64,000 nucleotides of DNA from the NCBI GenBank assembly GCA_013127575.1, contig CP053418.1, forward strand, positions 3,596,001-3,660,000, read 5' to 3'. The notes under the pieces were generated by a model. The model was not told the origin of the DNA. It made no database searches and saw nothing but the letters and a program-made list of their open reading frames with translations. Each line of letters begins with the position of its first letter. Within the stretch, counting starts at the first letter, position 1. This document shows positions 31,283 through 42,859 of the stretch, piece after piece. The position numbers were made by a program, and so were the translations under genes. Origin of the DNA: Ramlibacter terrae. GTDB taxonomy: Bacteria > Pseudomonadota > Gammaproteobacteria > Burkholderiales > Burkholderiaceae_C.

Positions 31283-33377
31283 GACGCGACCTCCATCCTG
31301 AGGTGGCCGTGGCTGTCGACCTGCGCCTGCCAGCCGGCCGGCACGACCACGGTCGTTTCGTGTTCCATCACCAGCGCGGGGCCGGCGATGCTTTCGTCGC
31401 GCGCCACGTCGAAGCGCCAGTGCCGCCCGAACGCGCGCCGCTCGCCGGCGGCCGGCTCCCAGGCTTCGCCGCTGGCCTCGGCGGGGCGCACGCGGCGCAC
31501 GGAGGCGAGCGACGCAGATTCCACCAGCGCGGCCGGCGTGGCAACGGTCACCGACCCGGTCACCACCTCGACGCGCGAGCCGGGAACGCGCAGGCCGTAG
31601 ACGCGCTCGTAGGCCTGCTCGAACTGCTCGCCCAACGCATCCAGCGTGGCGCGCGTGATCGCGCCGTCGTTCGGCAGCCGCACCCGCAGCTCGTGGCCCT
31701 GCCCCGCGTAGCGCAGTTCCGCGAGCCGCGTGAGTTCCGGCTCGGCGCCGCCGCGCGCCGGCTCGACCACGGCCATCGCTTCGGCCTGCATCGCCCGCAG
31801 GCGCTCTTCGACGGCGGCCGGGTCGGCTTCGTCCAGCAGCGTCAACGCGCTGCGCACCACTTCGAAGGAGATCGGCGCACGCAGGAAGCCGATGGCCGAG
31901 CCCACGCCCGCGCCGGACGGCACCAGCACGCGGCGGATGCCCAGCTTCTGCGCCAGGCGGCCGGCGTGCAGCGGCGCGCCGCCGCCAAACGCAATCATCG
32001 TGAAGCCATCGAGGTCTTGCCCGCGCTCGATCGTGCACGCGCGCCGCATTGGCCATGTTCTCCTCGACCACCTCGCTCATGCCCACGGCCGACCAGAAGG
32101 CGTCCATGCCCAGCTTGGCGCCTATGTGTTCGTGCAGCGCGGCGTCGGCCTGCGCGGGGTCGAGCGGGACCCGGCCCGATGCAAAACGCGCCGGTTCGAT
32201 GCGCCCGAGCACCACGTTGGCGTCGGTCACGGCCGGCTGCGTGCCGCCCCGGCCATAGCAGGCGGGGCCGGGCTCCGAGCCGCAGGAATCGGGGCCGACC
32301 GTGATGCGGCGCAAGGCGTCGACCCGGCCCAGCGAACCGCCGCCGGCGCCGATCTCCACCAGTTCGATCACGGGGATGCGCACCGGCAGGCCGCTGCCCT
32401 TGAGGTTCTTCCAGGCGCGCCCGACCTCGAAGCGGCGCGAGCGTTCCGGCTCGCCGTCGTTGATCAGGCAGATCTTGGCGGTGGTGCCGCCCATGTCGAA
32501 CGCCAGCACCTTGTCGAGCCCGCACGAGCGCGCGAGGTGCGCCGCCCAGGATGGCGCCACCCGCCGGGCCCGACTCGACCAGCCGGATCGGGAAGCGCGC
32601 CGCATGCTCCAGCGTGGTGAGCCCGCCGCCCGACATCATCAGCAGCAGCGGACAGGCCAGGCCCGCCTCGCGGGCGCGCTCCTGCAGCCGCACGAGGTAG
32701 CTGCCCATGAGCGGCCGCACGTAGGCGTTGGCGACGGTGGTGGAGAAGCGCTCGTACTCGCGGATCTCCGGGCACACCTCGCCCGACAGGCAGATCGTGA
32801 CGTTCGGGCCCAGCAGCGGCTGCAGGATCTCGCGCGCGCGCCGCTCGTGGCCCGGATGCGCCCAGGCGTGCAAAAAGCCGATCGCCACCGCCTCGATGCC
32901 GGCCTCGCGCATGGCGATGCCGGCGCGGCGCACGCCCTCTTCGTCGAGCGGAAGCAGCACCGAACCGTCGGCGGCGATGCGCTCGCGCACGGTGAAACGC
33001 CAGGGGCGCGCGACGAGCTCGGGCGCGCCCTCGATGTCGAGGTCGTAGGCATCGAAGCGCTTTTCGTAGCCCATGGCCAGGACGTCGCGCATGCCCTCGG
33101 TGGTCAGCAGCGCCGTGCGCGCGCCCTTGCGCTCGATCAGTGCGTTGGTGGCCAGCGTGGTGCCGTGGATGAAGAGCTCCACGTCGGCGGCCGGCACGCC
33201 CGACTCCTCCAGCAGGCGGGCGATGCCCTGCATCACGGCCAGTTCGGGCTCGCGCGGGGTGGTCAACACCTTGCAGCTGTGGCGGCGGCGCGGTGTTTCG
33301 AGCACCACGTCGGTGAAGGTGCCGCCGATGTCCGCGGCAAGGCGGACCGCGGTGCGGCCGGGGGCGGGAGGATTCAT
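31279..33377 (-). CDS. hyuA: Hydantoinase A/oxoprolinase family protein (HyuA)
   Basis: The ATP-dependent partner of HyuB, about 700 residues, with an actin-like ATPase fold. Motifs are AADIGGTFTDVVLETP, FIHGTTLATNALIERKGART, LAFDMGGTTAKICLIND, IGAGGGSLGRVDALRRI and CGSEPGPACYGRGG. The ATG at 33377 overlaps the kynureninase stop. Breaks near 32550 (an extra G after CCTGG) and 32040 split it. It would use ATP to open or carboxylate a cyclic amide or ketone with HyuB. Context with kynureninase hints at a tryptophan- or aryl-ketone-derived substrate, but this is only a guess. Confidence 0.9.
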
Positions 33378-34614
33378 ACGGACGGCTTTCCGAAGCGAGG
33401 ATCGCGCCAGGTTTCGCGCTGCAGCAGGTCGCGCAGGCAGGCGACTGCGGCCCACAGGTGCGCGTGGGTGGTGACGAGTGGGTGCGGGGCGAATCGGATC
33501 GCGTCCGGCTTGCGCGCGGAGAGGACGACGCCGTGGTGCACGAGCGCCTGCGCCAGCAGCGGGGCCGCGTTCGCGAACTGCAGCGCCACGTGCCCGCCCC
33601 GCCGCGCGTGCGCGCGCGGGCTGGCGAGTTCGATGCCGAGGCCCTCGCACTGCGTGTCGATCAGGTCGATGAGCGTGTCGGTCAGCGAGCGATGGCGCGC
33701 GTCCATCGCGGCCGGGTCGACGTCGCGCCAGATCGCGGCCGCGGCGGCGAAGGCGGCCTGCGCCAGCACCGGCGGGGTGCCCACCGGGAAGCGGTCCGCG
33801 CCGGGGGCCGGGCGGAATTCCGGCGCGAAGTCGAAGGTGGCGGCATGGCCCATCCACCCGCACACCGCCGGCCAGCCTGCGTCCGCATGGCGCGGGTGCA
33901 CGTACAGGAAGGAAGGGCCGCCCGGGCCGGCGCAAAGGTACTTGTAGCCGCAACCGACCGCCAGGTCAGCGCCGGTGCCGCGCAAGTCGATGGCCACCGC
34001 GCCGGCCGAATGCGACAGGTCCCACAAGGTCAGCGCGCCGGCCTGCCGCGCACGGGCGTTGAGCGCCGCCATGTCGAGCCGCTCGCTGCTGCGGTAGTCG
34101 ACGTGCGACAGGGCGACCACCGCCACGTCGCCGGGCGCGAGCGCCGACGGCAGCTGGTCGGCGCTGTCGATGAAGCGCAGCGTGGCGAGGCCGGCCCGCG
34201 CGATGCCTTCGGCAACGTAGCGGTTGGAGGGGAACACGTCGCGCTCGACGACGATCACGCGCCGCGGCGCGTTGGCCGCCAGCGCGTAGCGAAGCAGCTT
34301 GTACAGGTTGACGCTGGTGCTGTCGGCCACGCGGACGTCGCCGGCCTCCGCCCCGACGATCGGCGCGATGGCGGCGCCGAGCAAGGCGGGCTGCTGCAGC
34401 CAGTCGAGCTCGTTCCAGCCGCGCCGGCGCGCGCCGGCCCAGCCCTTCTCGGGATCGCCTGCATGCGGGCGGGCGCATCGAGCGGCATGGGGCCGATGGA
34501 ATTGGCGTCGAAGTACAGCGTGCCGGCGTCGCCCGGCGCGAAGCGCTCGCGCACGCCGCGCAGCGCGCCATCGTCGGCGTCGCGCTCGAGGCAGTCGTTC
34601 AGCGTCAGGGGCAT
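33374..34614 (-). CDS. kynU: Kynureninase
   Basis: A pyridoxal-phosphate enzyme of about 414 residues that splits kynurenine into anthranilate and alanine. It shows the kynureninase pattern VADSTSVNLYKLLRYAL, HVDYRSSERLDMAALNA, LWDLSHSAGAVAIDL and the PLP-lysine region GCGYKYLCAGPGGPSFLYVH. The start ATG at 34614 gives MPLTLNDCLERDADDGAL. A break near 34457 moves the frame once. No kynA or kynB is seen nearby. It is the first gene of an overlapping operon with hyuA, hyuB and tctC, and divergent from a LysR gene. Confidence 0.9.
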
Positions 34615-34683
34615 GCGGCCCACTGTAGGTGCGGGGCCGCATTCCAACAAGGCGCTGCGGCGTCATGTACATTCCCGCTGGTT

Positions 34684-35650
34684 ATGGCTGCCGAGACCCC
34701 GCCCGACCTGCCCATGCCCGACCCTTCGGCGCTGCTGCTGCTGGCCGAGATCGCCGACGCCGGCAGCGTCACGGCGGCGGCGCGGCACTGGGCGTGTCGC
34801 AGCCGGCGGTGAGCAAGCAGTTGCGGCGGCTGGAGCAGGCGCTGGGCGTGACGCTGTTCGAGCGGGGCCTGCGCGGCATCCAGCCCACCGAGTACGGCCA
34901 GGCGCTGCTGCCGCGCGCCCGCGCCATTCGCGCGCAGGCGCGCGACGCGGGCGAAGAAGTGCGGCAACGGCGCGGCTCGCGCGAAGGGCGGCTGGTGGTG
35001 GCGCTTTCCCACTTCGCGACCATCGCGTTGCTGCCGCGGGTGGTGCGCGCGTTCCGCGAGCGCTGGCCGGGCGTGCAGCTCTCCATCGTGCCGCCGACCT
35101 TCCACCTCGGCGGACTGCGCGAAGGCGCCCCCGACTTCGCCGTGATGTCGATGCCCGCCGAACGCCGGGCGCGGAGTACTCCGCGCGCCCGGTCTATGCG
35201 ACGACGGTCGCGGTGGTGGTCCGCCCCGACCATCCGCTCGTTCGCGCCCGCGCGCTGGCCGAACTGCGCGACGCGCAGTGGCTGCTGCCCAGCATGGAGA
35301 GCTCCGTCACCCGGGGCCTGCACCGCGCTTTCCGCGGCGCGCGGCTGCCGGCGCCGCATTGCGCGATGACCTGCCAGACACTCACCGGCACGGAAACCAT
35401 CGCCGCGCACACCGACCTCGTGGCCGCCATTCCGCTGGAGGTCCACCAGGCACGCGCCGCGGCGACCGGCCTGCGCCGGCTCGCACTGGCCGAGCCCATT
35501 GAAGGTCCGCGCGTGGCGATCCTGCGCTGGGCCGATGCGCGGCCGACGCCGGCGTCCGCGGACCTGGAGGAGGCCTTCGTGCAGGCGGCGCACGCGATGG
35601 CGAAGGGCAGCGCGCGCGGCAAGGCGGCGCGGACGCTCGCCACGAAGTAG
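34684..35650 (+). CDS. LysR-family regulator divergent from kynU operon
   Basis: A LysR-type regulator of about 323 residues. The winged-helix N-terminus reads LLLLAEIADAGSVTAAARH and, after a CCTGG break near 34800, LGVSQPAVSKQLRRLEQALG. The second break is near 35170. The effector domain includes LVVALSHFATIALLPRVVRA and MTCQTLTGTETIAAHTDL. The start ATG at 34684 is 69 bp from the kynU start, so it probably controls the kynU-hyuAB-tctC operon from the shared gap. No T-N11-A box is clear enough to call. Confidence 0.87.
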
Positions 35651-35668
35651 ACCCGGACCACATCGGCG

Positions 35669-36568
35669 ATGTCCGCCTTCACGATCGTCGACGCCGCAGC
35701 CATCGATCCCGCGCACCTGCACGCCGCGTTCACCAGCGCCTTTGCCGACTACCTGATCGGGCCTTTCCGGTGCCGCTCCCGCTGTGGCCCGGCTTCCTCG
35801 CCCGGCAAGGCGTCGACATCGGGCTCAGCCGCGTGGCGGTGGCCGGCGGCGCGCCGATCGCGTTCTGCCTCGCCGCGCCCCGGCCGGAGTGCGGAAGCTG
35901 GCGGCTGGGCACCATGGGCGCCCTGCCGGCCGCGCGCGGGACGGGCGCGGCGCCTGCGCTGCTCGACGACTTCATCGCGCGCGCGTGGGCCGCCGGCACG
36001 AGTCTGTCGAGCTCGAATGCTTCGCACGGAACACGCGGGCCCTGCGGCTGTACGAGGCGCGCGCGGTTTCCGGTCGTCGACGCGCTCTACGGCTACGCGT
36101 GCACTGTGCCGGACGCGCCGCCGGCGAACCGCGCTCCTTCCACGGTGGCGTTGTCCGACGCCTTCGACTGGCTGGACGCGTGCCGCGGTGAAGGCTGCGC
36201 GCTTCCGCTGCAGGTGACGCCGCCTTCGCTGCGGGCGCTGGCGCTTCCCTTGCACGCGATGCGGCACGGCAGCGCCCGGTGGTGTTCTCCGATGCAGCGG
36301 ATGGCGGCATCCGGTGCACAGCCTCGTGGACCGCGACGCCACGCAGCGGTCGGCGCACGACCCGGTGGGCGCGCTCATGGCGCGGCATCCGGGCTGCTCG
36401 ATCAAGGTCCCGCAGTTGCAGCGGCTCGCCGTGGGCGGGGCCGCGCTGGAGCGGCTCGGATTCGTGCGGATGCCGCTGCACGGTGTGGATGCGCGCGGGC
36501 CGATGACCCGGGCCCAGCCGGCCTCTCGTCACCCGCGCGAGCGGCGCCGCGGCTGGAGACGACAATGA
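35669..36568 (+). CDS. GNAT-like acetyltransferase, broken
   Basis: The pieces resemble a GNAT-fold N-acetyltransferase: MSAFTIVDAAAIDPAHLHAA at the start, then GIGL-like ISRVAVAGGAPIAFCLAAPR, an acetyl-CoA-loop-like TMGALPAARGTGAAPALLDD, and in another frame ELECFARNTRALRLYEARGF. A C-terminal part (HPGCSIKVPQLQRLAVGGAA, LGFVRMPLHGV) is in a third frame. Breaks lie near 35768, 36000 and 36290. It begins 18 bp after the LysR gene and ends where the oxidoreductase leader begins. Substrate unknown; the exact C-terminus is uncertain. Confidence 0.65.
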
Positions 36569-36597
36569 CCATCGCCGTCAACAGCAAGGAAACGACC

Positions 36598-37596
36598 ATG
36601 AAGGCCCACGTCCTCCACCGCTACGGCAAGGGCCGCGCCCTGCAACTGGAAGACGTGCCCGCCCCGGTGCTGCGCGACGACGAGGTGCTGGTCAAGGTGC
36701 ATGCGGCGGGCGTGAACCAGCTCGACGCCAAGCTGCGCGATGGCGCGTTCAAGCTGATCCTGCCGTATCGCCTGCCGCTCGTCCCGGGCCACGACGTCGC
36801 CGGCGAAGTGGTGGAGGTGGGTGCGCGGGTGCGGCAGTTCCGGCCGGGCGACGCGGTCTATGCGCGCACCGACGATTTCCGCATCGGCACCTTCGCCGAG
36901 TTCGTCGCCGTCAGGGAAGCGTCGCTGGCGCCCAAGCCCGAGGGGCTGTCGATGGAGGAGGCCGCGTCCCTCCCGCTCGTGGCGCTGACCGCATGGCAGG
37001 CCCTCGTCGTCGAGGGCAAGCTGGCGAAGGGGCAGAAGGTCTTCATCCGGCGGGCTCGGCGGCGTGGGGACCATCGCCATCCAGCTCGCCAGGCACTGGG
37101 CGCGACCGTCGCGACCACCACGAGCGCGGCCAACGCGGCGCTCGTGAAGAGCCTCGGCGCCGACGTGGTGATCGACTACCGGACGCAGGACTTCGAACAG
37201 GTCCTGAGCGACCAGGACTGGTCCTGCACAGCCAGGACGGCGCGGCGCTGGAGAAATCGTTGCGCGTCCTGAAGCCGGGCGGACGGCTCATCTCGATCTC
37301 CGGCCCGCCGGTCCCGGCATTCGGCCGCGAGATCGGCGCGCCCGCGCCGGTGCGGCTGGTGATGCGGCTCCTGAGCTCCGGCATCCGGCGACGGGCCGAG
37401 CGCCGCGGCGTCGCCTACAGCTTTCTCTTCATGAAGGCGGACGGCGGCCCAGCTGCGGGAGATCGCGCGCCTCGTCGAGGCCGGCGCGATCCGCCCTGTG
37501 GTCGATCGCGTCTTCCCGTTCGCGTCGACCAACGAAGCCCTCGCCTATCTGGAAGGCGGGCGGGCGAAGGGCAAGGTCGTCGTGAAGCTCGCCTGA
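36598..37596 (+). CDS. Zinc-type alcohol dehydrogenase-like / quinone-oxidoreductase-family protein
   Basis: An NADPH-dependent MDR enzyme of about 333 residues. It has VLVKVHAAGVNQLDAKLRDG, PLVPGHDVAGEVVEVGARVR, the rebuilt cofactor loop AGSGGVGTIAIQLARHLGA and the C-terminal YLEGGRAKGKVVVKLA. No structural-zinc Cys cluster is seen, so it is a quinone-reductase type, not a zinc ADH. The ATG at 36598 has an AAGGAAA site; an earlier in-frame ATG is at 36565. Breaks at 37050 (CCAGG), 37099 (CCTGG), 37228 (CCTGG) and 37450 divide it. Substrate unknown. Confidence 0.85.
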
Positions 37597-37720
37597 GCCG
37601 CACCGTCCGACGACGCCATGGCTGGGCCGTGGATCACGCGACTGATCCGTATCGGCCTACAGCGTGGTCGAGCCAGTCGCCCCGACACTGCGTCCATCGC
37701 TTCCCCCACTGGAGATTTCG

Positions 37721-37939
37721 ATGACCATCGGATCCACTGTTGATGTCGGCCGCCTTCGCTCGCAGCTCACCACGGTCAGCAGGAATGCCGAACGTGCCTT
37801 CGAGCGCGCCTTCGATCTCCAGCAGGCGGGAGCGCCGGCCGACCGCGTCGAAGCGGCGATGGCGGAGATCAGCCGCCTGCAGGAAAGCGCTTGCCGGTTG
37901 CGCGAGCAGCTGGGCGAGCCGCAGCCGGTGCTGCACTGA
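37721..37939 (+). CDS. Small hypothetical protein
   Basis: A 72-residue protein with a good ribosome site (GGAG, 7 bases upstream). It is mostly helical with a possible coiled coil in its second half (AAMAEISRLQESACRLREQL). No known domain is recognised. Convergent with the exported-protein gene downstream. Confidence 0.6.
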   Translation: MTIGSTVDVGRLRSQLTTVSRNAERAFERAFDLQQAGAPADRVEAAMAEISRLQESACRLREQLGEPQPVLH

Positions 37940-37948
37940 GCGCCCCGT

Positions 37949-38436
37949 TCACCTCTTGATCTTGACGCTCTGGGCGACCGTGGTCGCCAGCGGATCGAAC
38001 CGCGCCTTCTCCTTCTCGTCGAAGGAGAACACCATCGACCAGGTCGTCTTGCCGTCGCACCCCACATAGGTGGTCGAACGGATCTTGTCGGTGCGGTTCG
38101 CGGGGGAGTTCTCGACCTCCACCTTGCGGGCGGCGGGCTGGCTGCCGATCTTCAGGTTGACCCAGCCGCTCCCTGCAACCGACCGAACGATCTTGTCCAG
38201 GCACACGTCGGGCCGCATGCCGGCGGTCTGCACGGCGCCCACGTCGACGACGACAAAGGCTGGCCCGAGGGCGCCGAAAACGTCGTGCTGCCGTCCACCA
38301 CCTTGCGCTGCCATGCGGCGGGGGCGCTGAACGTGACGTTCCTGATTTGCTGCGGCGCGAGCGCTTCGGTGGTCTGGCTGGTCGAAGCGCCGGCGGCGGC
38401 GACGAGCGCCAGCGCCACCAGAAAGGTGCGGATCAT
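37949..38436 (-). CDS. Hypothetical exported protein
   Basis: About 162 residues with a signal peptide (MIRTFLVALALVAAAGAS). After a break near 38282 the rest reads FVVVDVGAVQTAGMRPDVCL and TYVGCDGKTTWSMVFSFDEK, two Cys residues that might pair in the periplasm. Function unknown. The start ATG at 38436 stands alone with no close upstream gene on this strand. Confidence 0.65.
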
Positions 38437-38526
38437 GAGTGCGTGCCCTGCGTTGGGTAAGGGGAAGGAGACCGTCGGCGTCTCTCCCGCACGCCTCAGC
38501 TCATCTTAGCAGCGGCCGCACAGCAC

Positions 38527-39725
38527 TTAGGGCAGGCCCGTCACCCGCCGCACCATGGCATACAGCACCGACATCTGCCGGCCACTCTTCAACGCGTAGC
38601 CGGGATCCACGGGTTCGCATAGCCCCACCAGTCGAAGCAGCCTTTCGGGTTGGTCGGGTCGGGCGCATTGGTCGCGATCGTGTCCGGGTAGAGCACCACC
38701 AGGTCATTGGTGTCGGCCCACGCGTTGATGCCCGCCTGCTTCACCCAGCGATCGCCGATCAGCGCCGTGTGCTGAAGGCAGCCATGCATCGCCAGCACGA
38801 AGCCGCACTGCCTGCCTTCCCGGCAGGACTTCGGCACGAAGATGCTGCCGGTCGGCGCCAGCCCGAGGTTCGGTGAGGCACCGAAGGCGGCCTGGTCGAA
38901 GGGCGACAGCGTGCCCTGCAGCCTGCCGTCGTTGCGCGGCTTCAGCGGGCCCGGGAACAACGTGAGCCAGGTCTTGACCGAGTCGTAGACGGCGCCGTCC
39001 GCCGAGCACTTCACCATGAAGGGACTGCCGGCGACGCCGCATTCGAGTTCGGCCTCGGGGGATTCCCACCCGTGCGCCGCGGGGAAGGCATTGTCGAAAC
39101 GGACCTTGGCGCCGTAGCGCAGGTACTGCGCCTGCAGGTCGGCCATCTGGCGCGGATGCACCGTCGTGTCCTTCGTGCCGGACCAGAGGTAGACCGGGTG
39201 TCCCGCCAGGTTGCTGGACGGATCGATCGTGCCCAGCGCCGATTGCGTATCCCGGTAGGCGTTCGACGCAGCGAGCGTGCTGCTGTACGAGGCTGGCCCG
39301 TCGGGAGCGTGAGGCCGCCGCAGTTGACGAGCGCGCTCGCCGCACCGCCGGCGCCCGCGCACCAGTACACGCCGCCCGCATAGACGGCGGCGCCCTTGAA
39401 GGTCGCGGAATGGGCCACGTGCATCTGCACCGCCGCGAATCCGCCCGAGGAAATGCCGGCGACGAAGACCTTCGACGGGTCGATGCGGTAGGACTGGAGC
39501 GGGCCCGGCTCGCCCGCCGGCGGAGCGCCGGTACCCGGGTCGGGGGAACCGCCGGGCCGAGCCGCCGCCGCTCGCGCCGCCTGCTGGTGGGGCAGCGCCG
39601 CTCCCGCCGTCGACGCTACTCCCGCCGCCGCCGCCGCCATCACCATCACCGCCACCACCGCCGCCACACGCCGCGAGGCCGATCGCCAGGATCGCGGACC
39701 ACAAAAACCCGGCACGGAACTGCAT
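38527..39725 (-). CDS. PHB-depolymerase-family lipoprotein esterase
   Basis: A secreted alpha/beta hydrolase of about 400 residues in the polyhydroxybutyrate depolymerase family. It has a lipobox (IGLAAC) followed by a long Gly/Ser/Ala linker, then the lipase box FVAGISSGGFAAVQMHVAHS, the region YLWSGTKDTTVHPRQMADLQ and a C-terminal DWWGYANPWIP. Breaks near 39540, 39300 and 38597 divide it; the last segment (ALKSGRQMSVLYAMVRRVTG) is in another frame and ends at 38527. It would cleave extracellular or periplasmic hydroxyalkanoate polymers or related esters. A related esterase role is possible. Confidence 0.82.
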
Positions 39726-39814
39726 CGCCACCCTTTCATTGCGGACTCGCGGGAATGCTAGCGCAACGCCTGCGTGGCGGGTTGCGCGCGCCACGCGCCA
39801 CGCCGTGGCCTGGC

Positions 39815-40745
39815 TCAGCCCTCGACGATCGCCGGCACGGCCGCGCGCATCGCCGCCACGAAGCGCAGCAGGCGCGAGGGATAGTGCGGTGCGTGCGGAT
39901 ACGTGATCCACGTCGGCAGCGGCGCCGGCTGCCACGCGGGCGCCAGTGCACGAGGTCGCCCCGCGCGATGTCGTCGGCCAGCAGCCATGCCGAACCGGCG
40001 CAAGCCCCCAGCCCGTGCAGCGCGGCGCTGCGCAAGGCGTACAGGCTGTCGGTGCTGACGCGCGGCTGCATGGCCACGCTGCGGCTTTCGCCCGTGACGG
40101 CGTGCGTCAGCACGAGCTCGTTGCGGTAGTAGGTGCGCAACGCCAGCCGGGGCAGCGCCGCGAGGGCTTCGGGGTCCTGCGGCACGGGGCCGCCGGCGAG
40201 CAGCGAAGGCGCGGCCACCACGCTGCGGCGCACGGATGCGAGCCGTACGGCCACCACCGCGGGGTCGGCCGGGTCGCCCACCCGGATGGCGCAATCGATG
40301 CCGCGCGACAGCGCGTCGGACAGGTCGTCCGCGAGCAGCCACTCCACCGTGATCCGCGGGTGGGCCCGCAGGAAGTCGGCCAGCGGCGCCACGAACTTGT
40401 CCTGCCCGAAGGCATGCGGCACGGCCACCCGCAGCAGGCCCGGGGCTCGGCGCGCGCGCCGCCGACGTCGGCTTCGAGCGCGGACCATTCCGCCAGCAGC
40501 CCGCGCGCCCTGTCGTAGCAGCGCTCGCCGTCCGGCGTCAGACGCATGCCGTGCGTGGACCGCTGCAGCAGTTGGACCCCCGGGGCTTCTTCCAGCGCGC
40601 GCAGGCGCCGGCTGATGGTCGGCTGGGTCGCGCGCAGCAACGGCGCGGCGGCCGTGAGGCTGCCCGCCTCGACGATGCGAACGAACGTTTCGAGCAGACC
40701 GATGCGGTCCGCCGCCATCCCGGCGATTTCCGGCGTCGACTTCAT
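39815..40745 (-). CDS. LysR-family regulator divergent from MFS gene
   Basis: A LysR regulator of about 310 residues. The DNA-binding helix region reads VRIVEAGSLTAAAPLLRATQ and PTISRRLRALEEA. After a break near 40450 the effector domain reads LLRVAVPHAFGQDKFVAPLA and LSRGIDCAIRVGDPADPAVV, typical of the DNA-binding plus periplasmic-binding-like layout. A further break is near 39945. It is divergent from the MFS exporter gene (about 98 bp between starts), so it probably controls it. Confidence 0.87.
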
Positions 40746-40843
40746 GCGCGTAGCGTATAGCCGTTCTGCCTTCAGCAGGCCTTCCGTTGGCGCCGTCCTG
40801 CGAAGACACTGAGCCCGTTCCAGACAATTCAGGGTTTCCACCG

Positions 40844-42056
40844 ATGACCGACATTCAAATCACGCATGCCGCCCCGCCCGCGGCGTCCGCCACCGAAGGC
40901 CCGGGCGCGGCCCGGGTCCTGCTGCTGGCCGCGGGCGCGGGCCTGTCCGTCGCCTCCATCTACTACGCGCAGCCCCTGCTGGGCGTGATCGGCGCCGACC
41001 GGAAGCGCCCGCCTGGCTGACCGGCTGGATCCCGACGGCGACGCAGTTGGGCTACGCCGCGGGCCTCGTCCTGTTGGGCCCGCTGGCCGACCGCTTCGAT
41101 CGCCGCCGCGTCATCCTGGCCAAGGCCTTCGCGCTGACGATCGCGCTGCTGCTCGCCGCCGCCGCGCCGTCCGCCGGGGCGCTGCTCGCCGCCAGCGCCG
41201 TCATCGGGATCATGGCCACGCTGGCACAGGACTTCGTGCCCGCCGCCGCGGCCCTGGCGCCGGCGGCGCGGCGCGGCCGGCTGGTCGGCACCGTCATGAC
41301 CGGGCTGCTCCCGGGCATCCTGTTGTCGCGGGTGTTGAGCGGCCTGGTGGCCGACCGTTTCGGGTGGCGCGCGATGTTCGTGCTGGCCGCCGTCGCGGTC
41401 GCGACCGTGGGCCTCGCCGCCTGGCGGTCCCTGCCCCGCTTCCCGGCGGGCGCACGCTGGGCTACGGCGCGCTGCTGCGCTCGCTCGCGACCGTCTGGTC
41501 GCAGTACCCGGCCTTGCGCCGCGCCGCCCTGGCGCAAGGCCTGCTGGGCCCGGGCTTCAGCGCGTTCTGGTCCACCCCGGCGGTGATGCTGCATGGCGGC
41601 GCGTTCCACACGGGCAGCGCCGCGGCGGGCGCGTTCGGGCTGGCCGGCGCGGCCGGCGCGCTGGCCGCGCCGCTGGCCGGACGCCTGGCGGACCGCCGTG
41701 GCGCGCTGCACGTGGTTCGCCTCGGCGCGGGGCTCGCCGCGGTGGCCTTCCTCGCGATGGCGGCGGGCAGCACGTTGCCGGCGATGCCGCAACTGGTGCT
41801 GCTCGCGGCCGGCACCATCCTCTTCGACCTGGGCGTGCAGGGCGCGCTGATCGCGCACCAGACGATCGTGTACGGACTCGATGCCGCGGCCCGCAGCCGG
41901 CTCAACGTCGTGCTGATGACGTGCATGTTCCTCGGGATGGCGGCCGGTTCCGCGTTGGGAAGCGTGCTGCTGGCGCAAGGCGGCTGGGCCGCGGTGATGG
42001 CGCTGGCGGCGACGGCATCCGTGGGCGCGTTGCTCGTGCAGGCGCGACGCGGGTAG
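40844..42056 (+). CDS. MFS transporter (AraJ/YnfM-like exporter)
   Basis: A major-facilitator protein of about 404 residues with about 12 hydrophobic segments. The start is MTDIQITHAAPPAASATEGP, the loop 2-3 motif is GPLADRFDRRRVILAKAF, and FSAFWSTPAVMLHGGAFHTG is typical of the YnfM/AraJ-like subgroup. Breaks near 41010 and 41455 shift the frame. Substrate unknown; the group exports sugars, drugs or metabolites. Probably regulated by the divergent LysR. Confidence 0.87.
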
Positions 42057-42091
42057 CGCGGGAGTCGCCAAGTTAAACTTGGCCGCATCGC

Positions 42092-42714
42092 ATGACCCAA
42101 GAACCGACCGTCACTCCCCGGGCCGCGCGCGGCCCCGCACGCAAGGCGCCCCGGCCGGTGCACCCGCTCCTGCACAAGCTGTTCGAGCTCTACCCGCGGC
42201 TGTTCGGCGCGCGCTTCCTGCCGCTCAAGCTCGGTGTGTTCCGGGACCTCGTGGCCGCGCACCCGGAAGCGCTGCCCGCGGCCGAACTCAAGGTGGCGCT
42301 CGGCCTGCACACCCGTTCGACCCGGTACATCGAGGCGGTGGCCTCCGGCCTGCCGCGCCACGACCTGCAGGCCCAGCCGGTGGAGCCGGTGGCGCCCGAG
42401 CACGTGCACTTCGCCATCATGGAGCTGTACAAGCGGCGCAGCGGCAAGGCGCCGGAGCAGGCGCGCGAGCGGGCGGTGGCGCAGCTTGCCGCGGCGATCG
42501 AAGCGTCCGGCCGGACCGCGAGGGCTACCGCGCGCGCTTCACGTCTCCCGACGACCCTGCATGCGCTGCTCGAAGAAGCACTGTCGGTCGCCGCGCAGAA
42601 AGGCGCGCGCCGCGAAGCGTTGCGCAACGCGTTCCGGCCAGCGGCAAGACGGTGCCCGAGTTCGCCGAAATGTATGGACTGGACCCGGCGGAAGCCGAGG
42701 CGATGCTGGGCTAG
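42092..42714 (+). CDS. proQ: ProQ/FinO-family RNA chaperone
   Basis: An RNA-binding protein of about 208 residues of the ProQ/FinO group, which stabilises and pairs small RNAs with targets. The FinO fold is seen as HPLLHKLFELYPRLFGARFL, PLKLGVFRDLVAAHPEAL and GLHTRSTRYIEAVASGLPRH. Two compensating breaks near 42515 and 42560 and one near 42637 (CCGGG) garble the second half; the rebuilt end reads ASGKTVPEFAEMYGLDPAEA. A Pro/Arg/Lys-rich leader precedes the domain. The symbol is by family; it may be a shorter FinO-domain relative. Confidence 0.82.
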
Positions 42715-42859
42715 GAGCTCGCGCACCACGCCATGCGGCGAGGCCTACAGCCGGGTCCGCATCGGCGCACAGGACATCGGGCGTGCGGCCGCTGCCCGTC
42801 ATCGCCACTCCCGGTTGCAATGACCGAAAGCGGAAATCCATTCCGCGCAGGAGCAGCTC

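Noticed and set aside
28985-32605. A 1206-residue HyuA-HyuB-TctC fusion protein
   Set aside because: It arises from indels and a missing HyuB stop. The TctC part begins with its own signal peptide, so separate genes are more likely.
39590-39665. Glycine-codon run as a repeat element
   Set aside because: It encodes the Gly-rich linker after the lipobox of the depolymerase-family lipoprotein, a common feature in this group.
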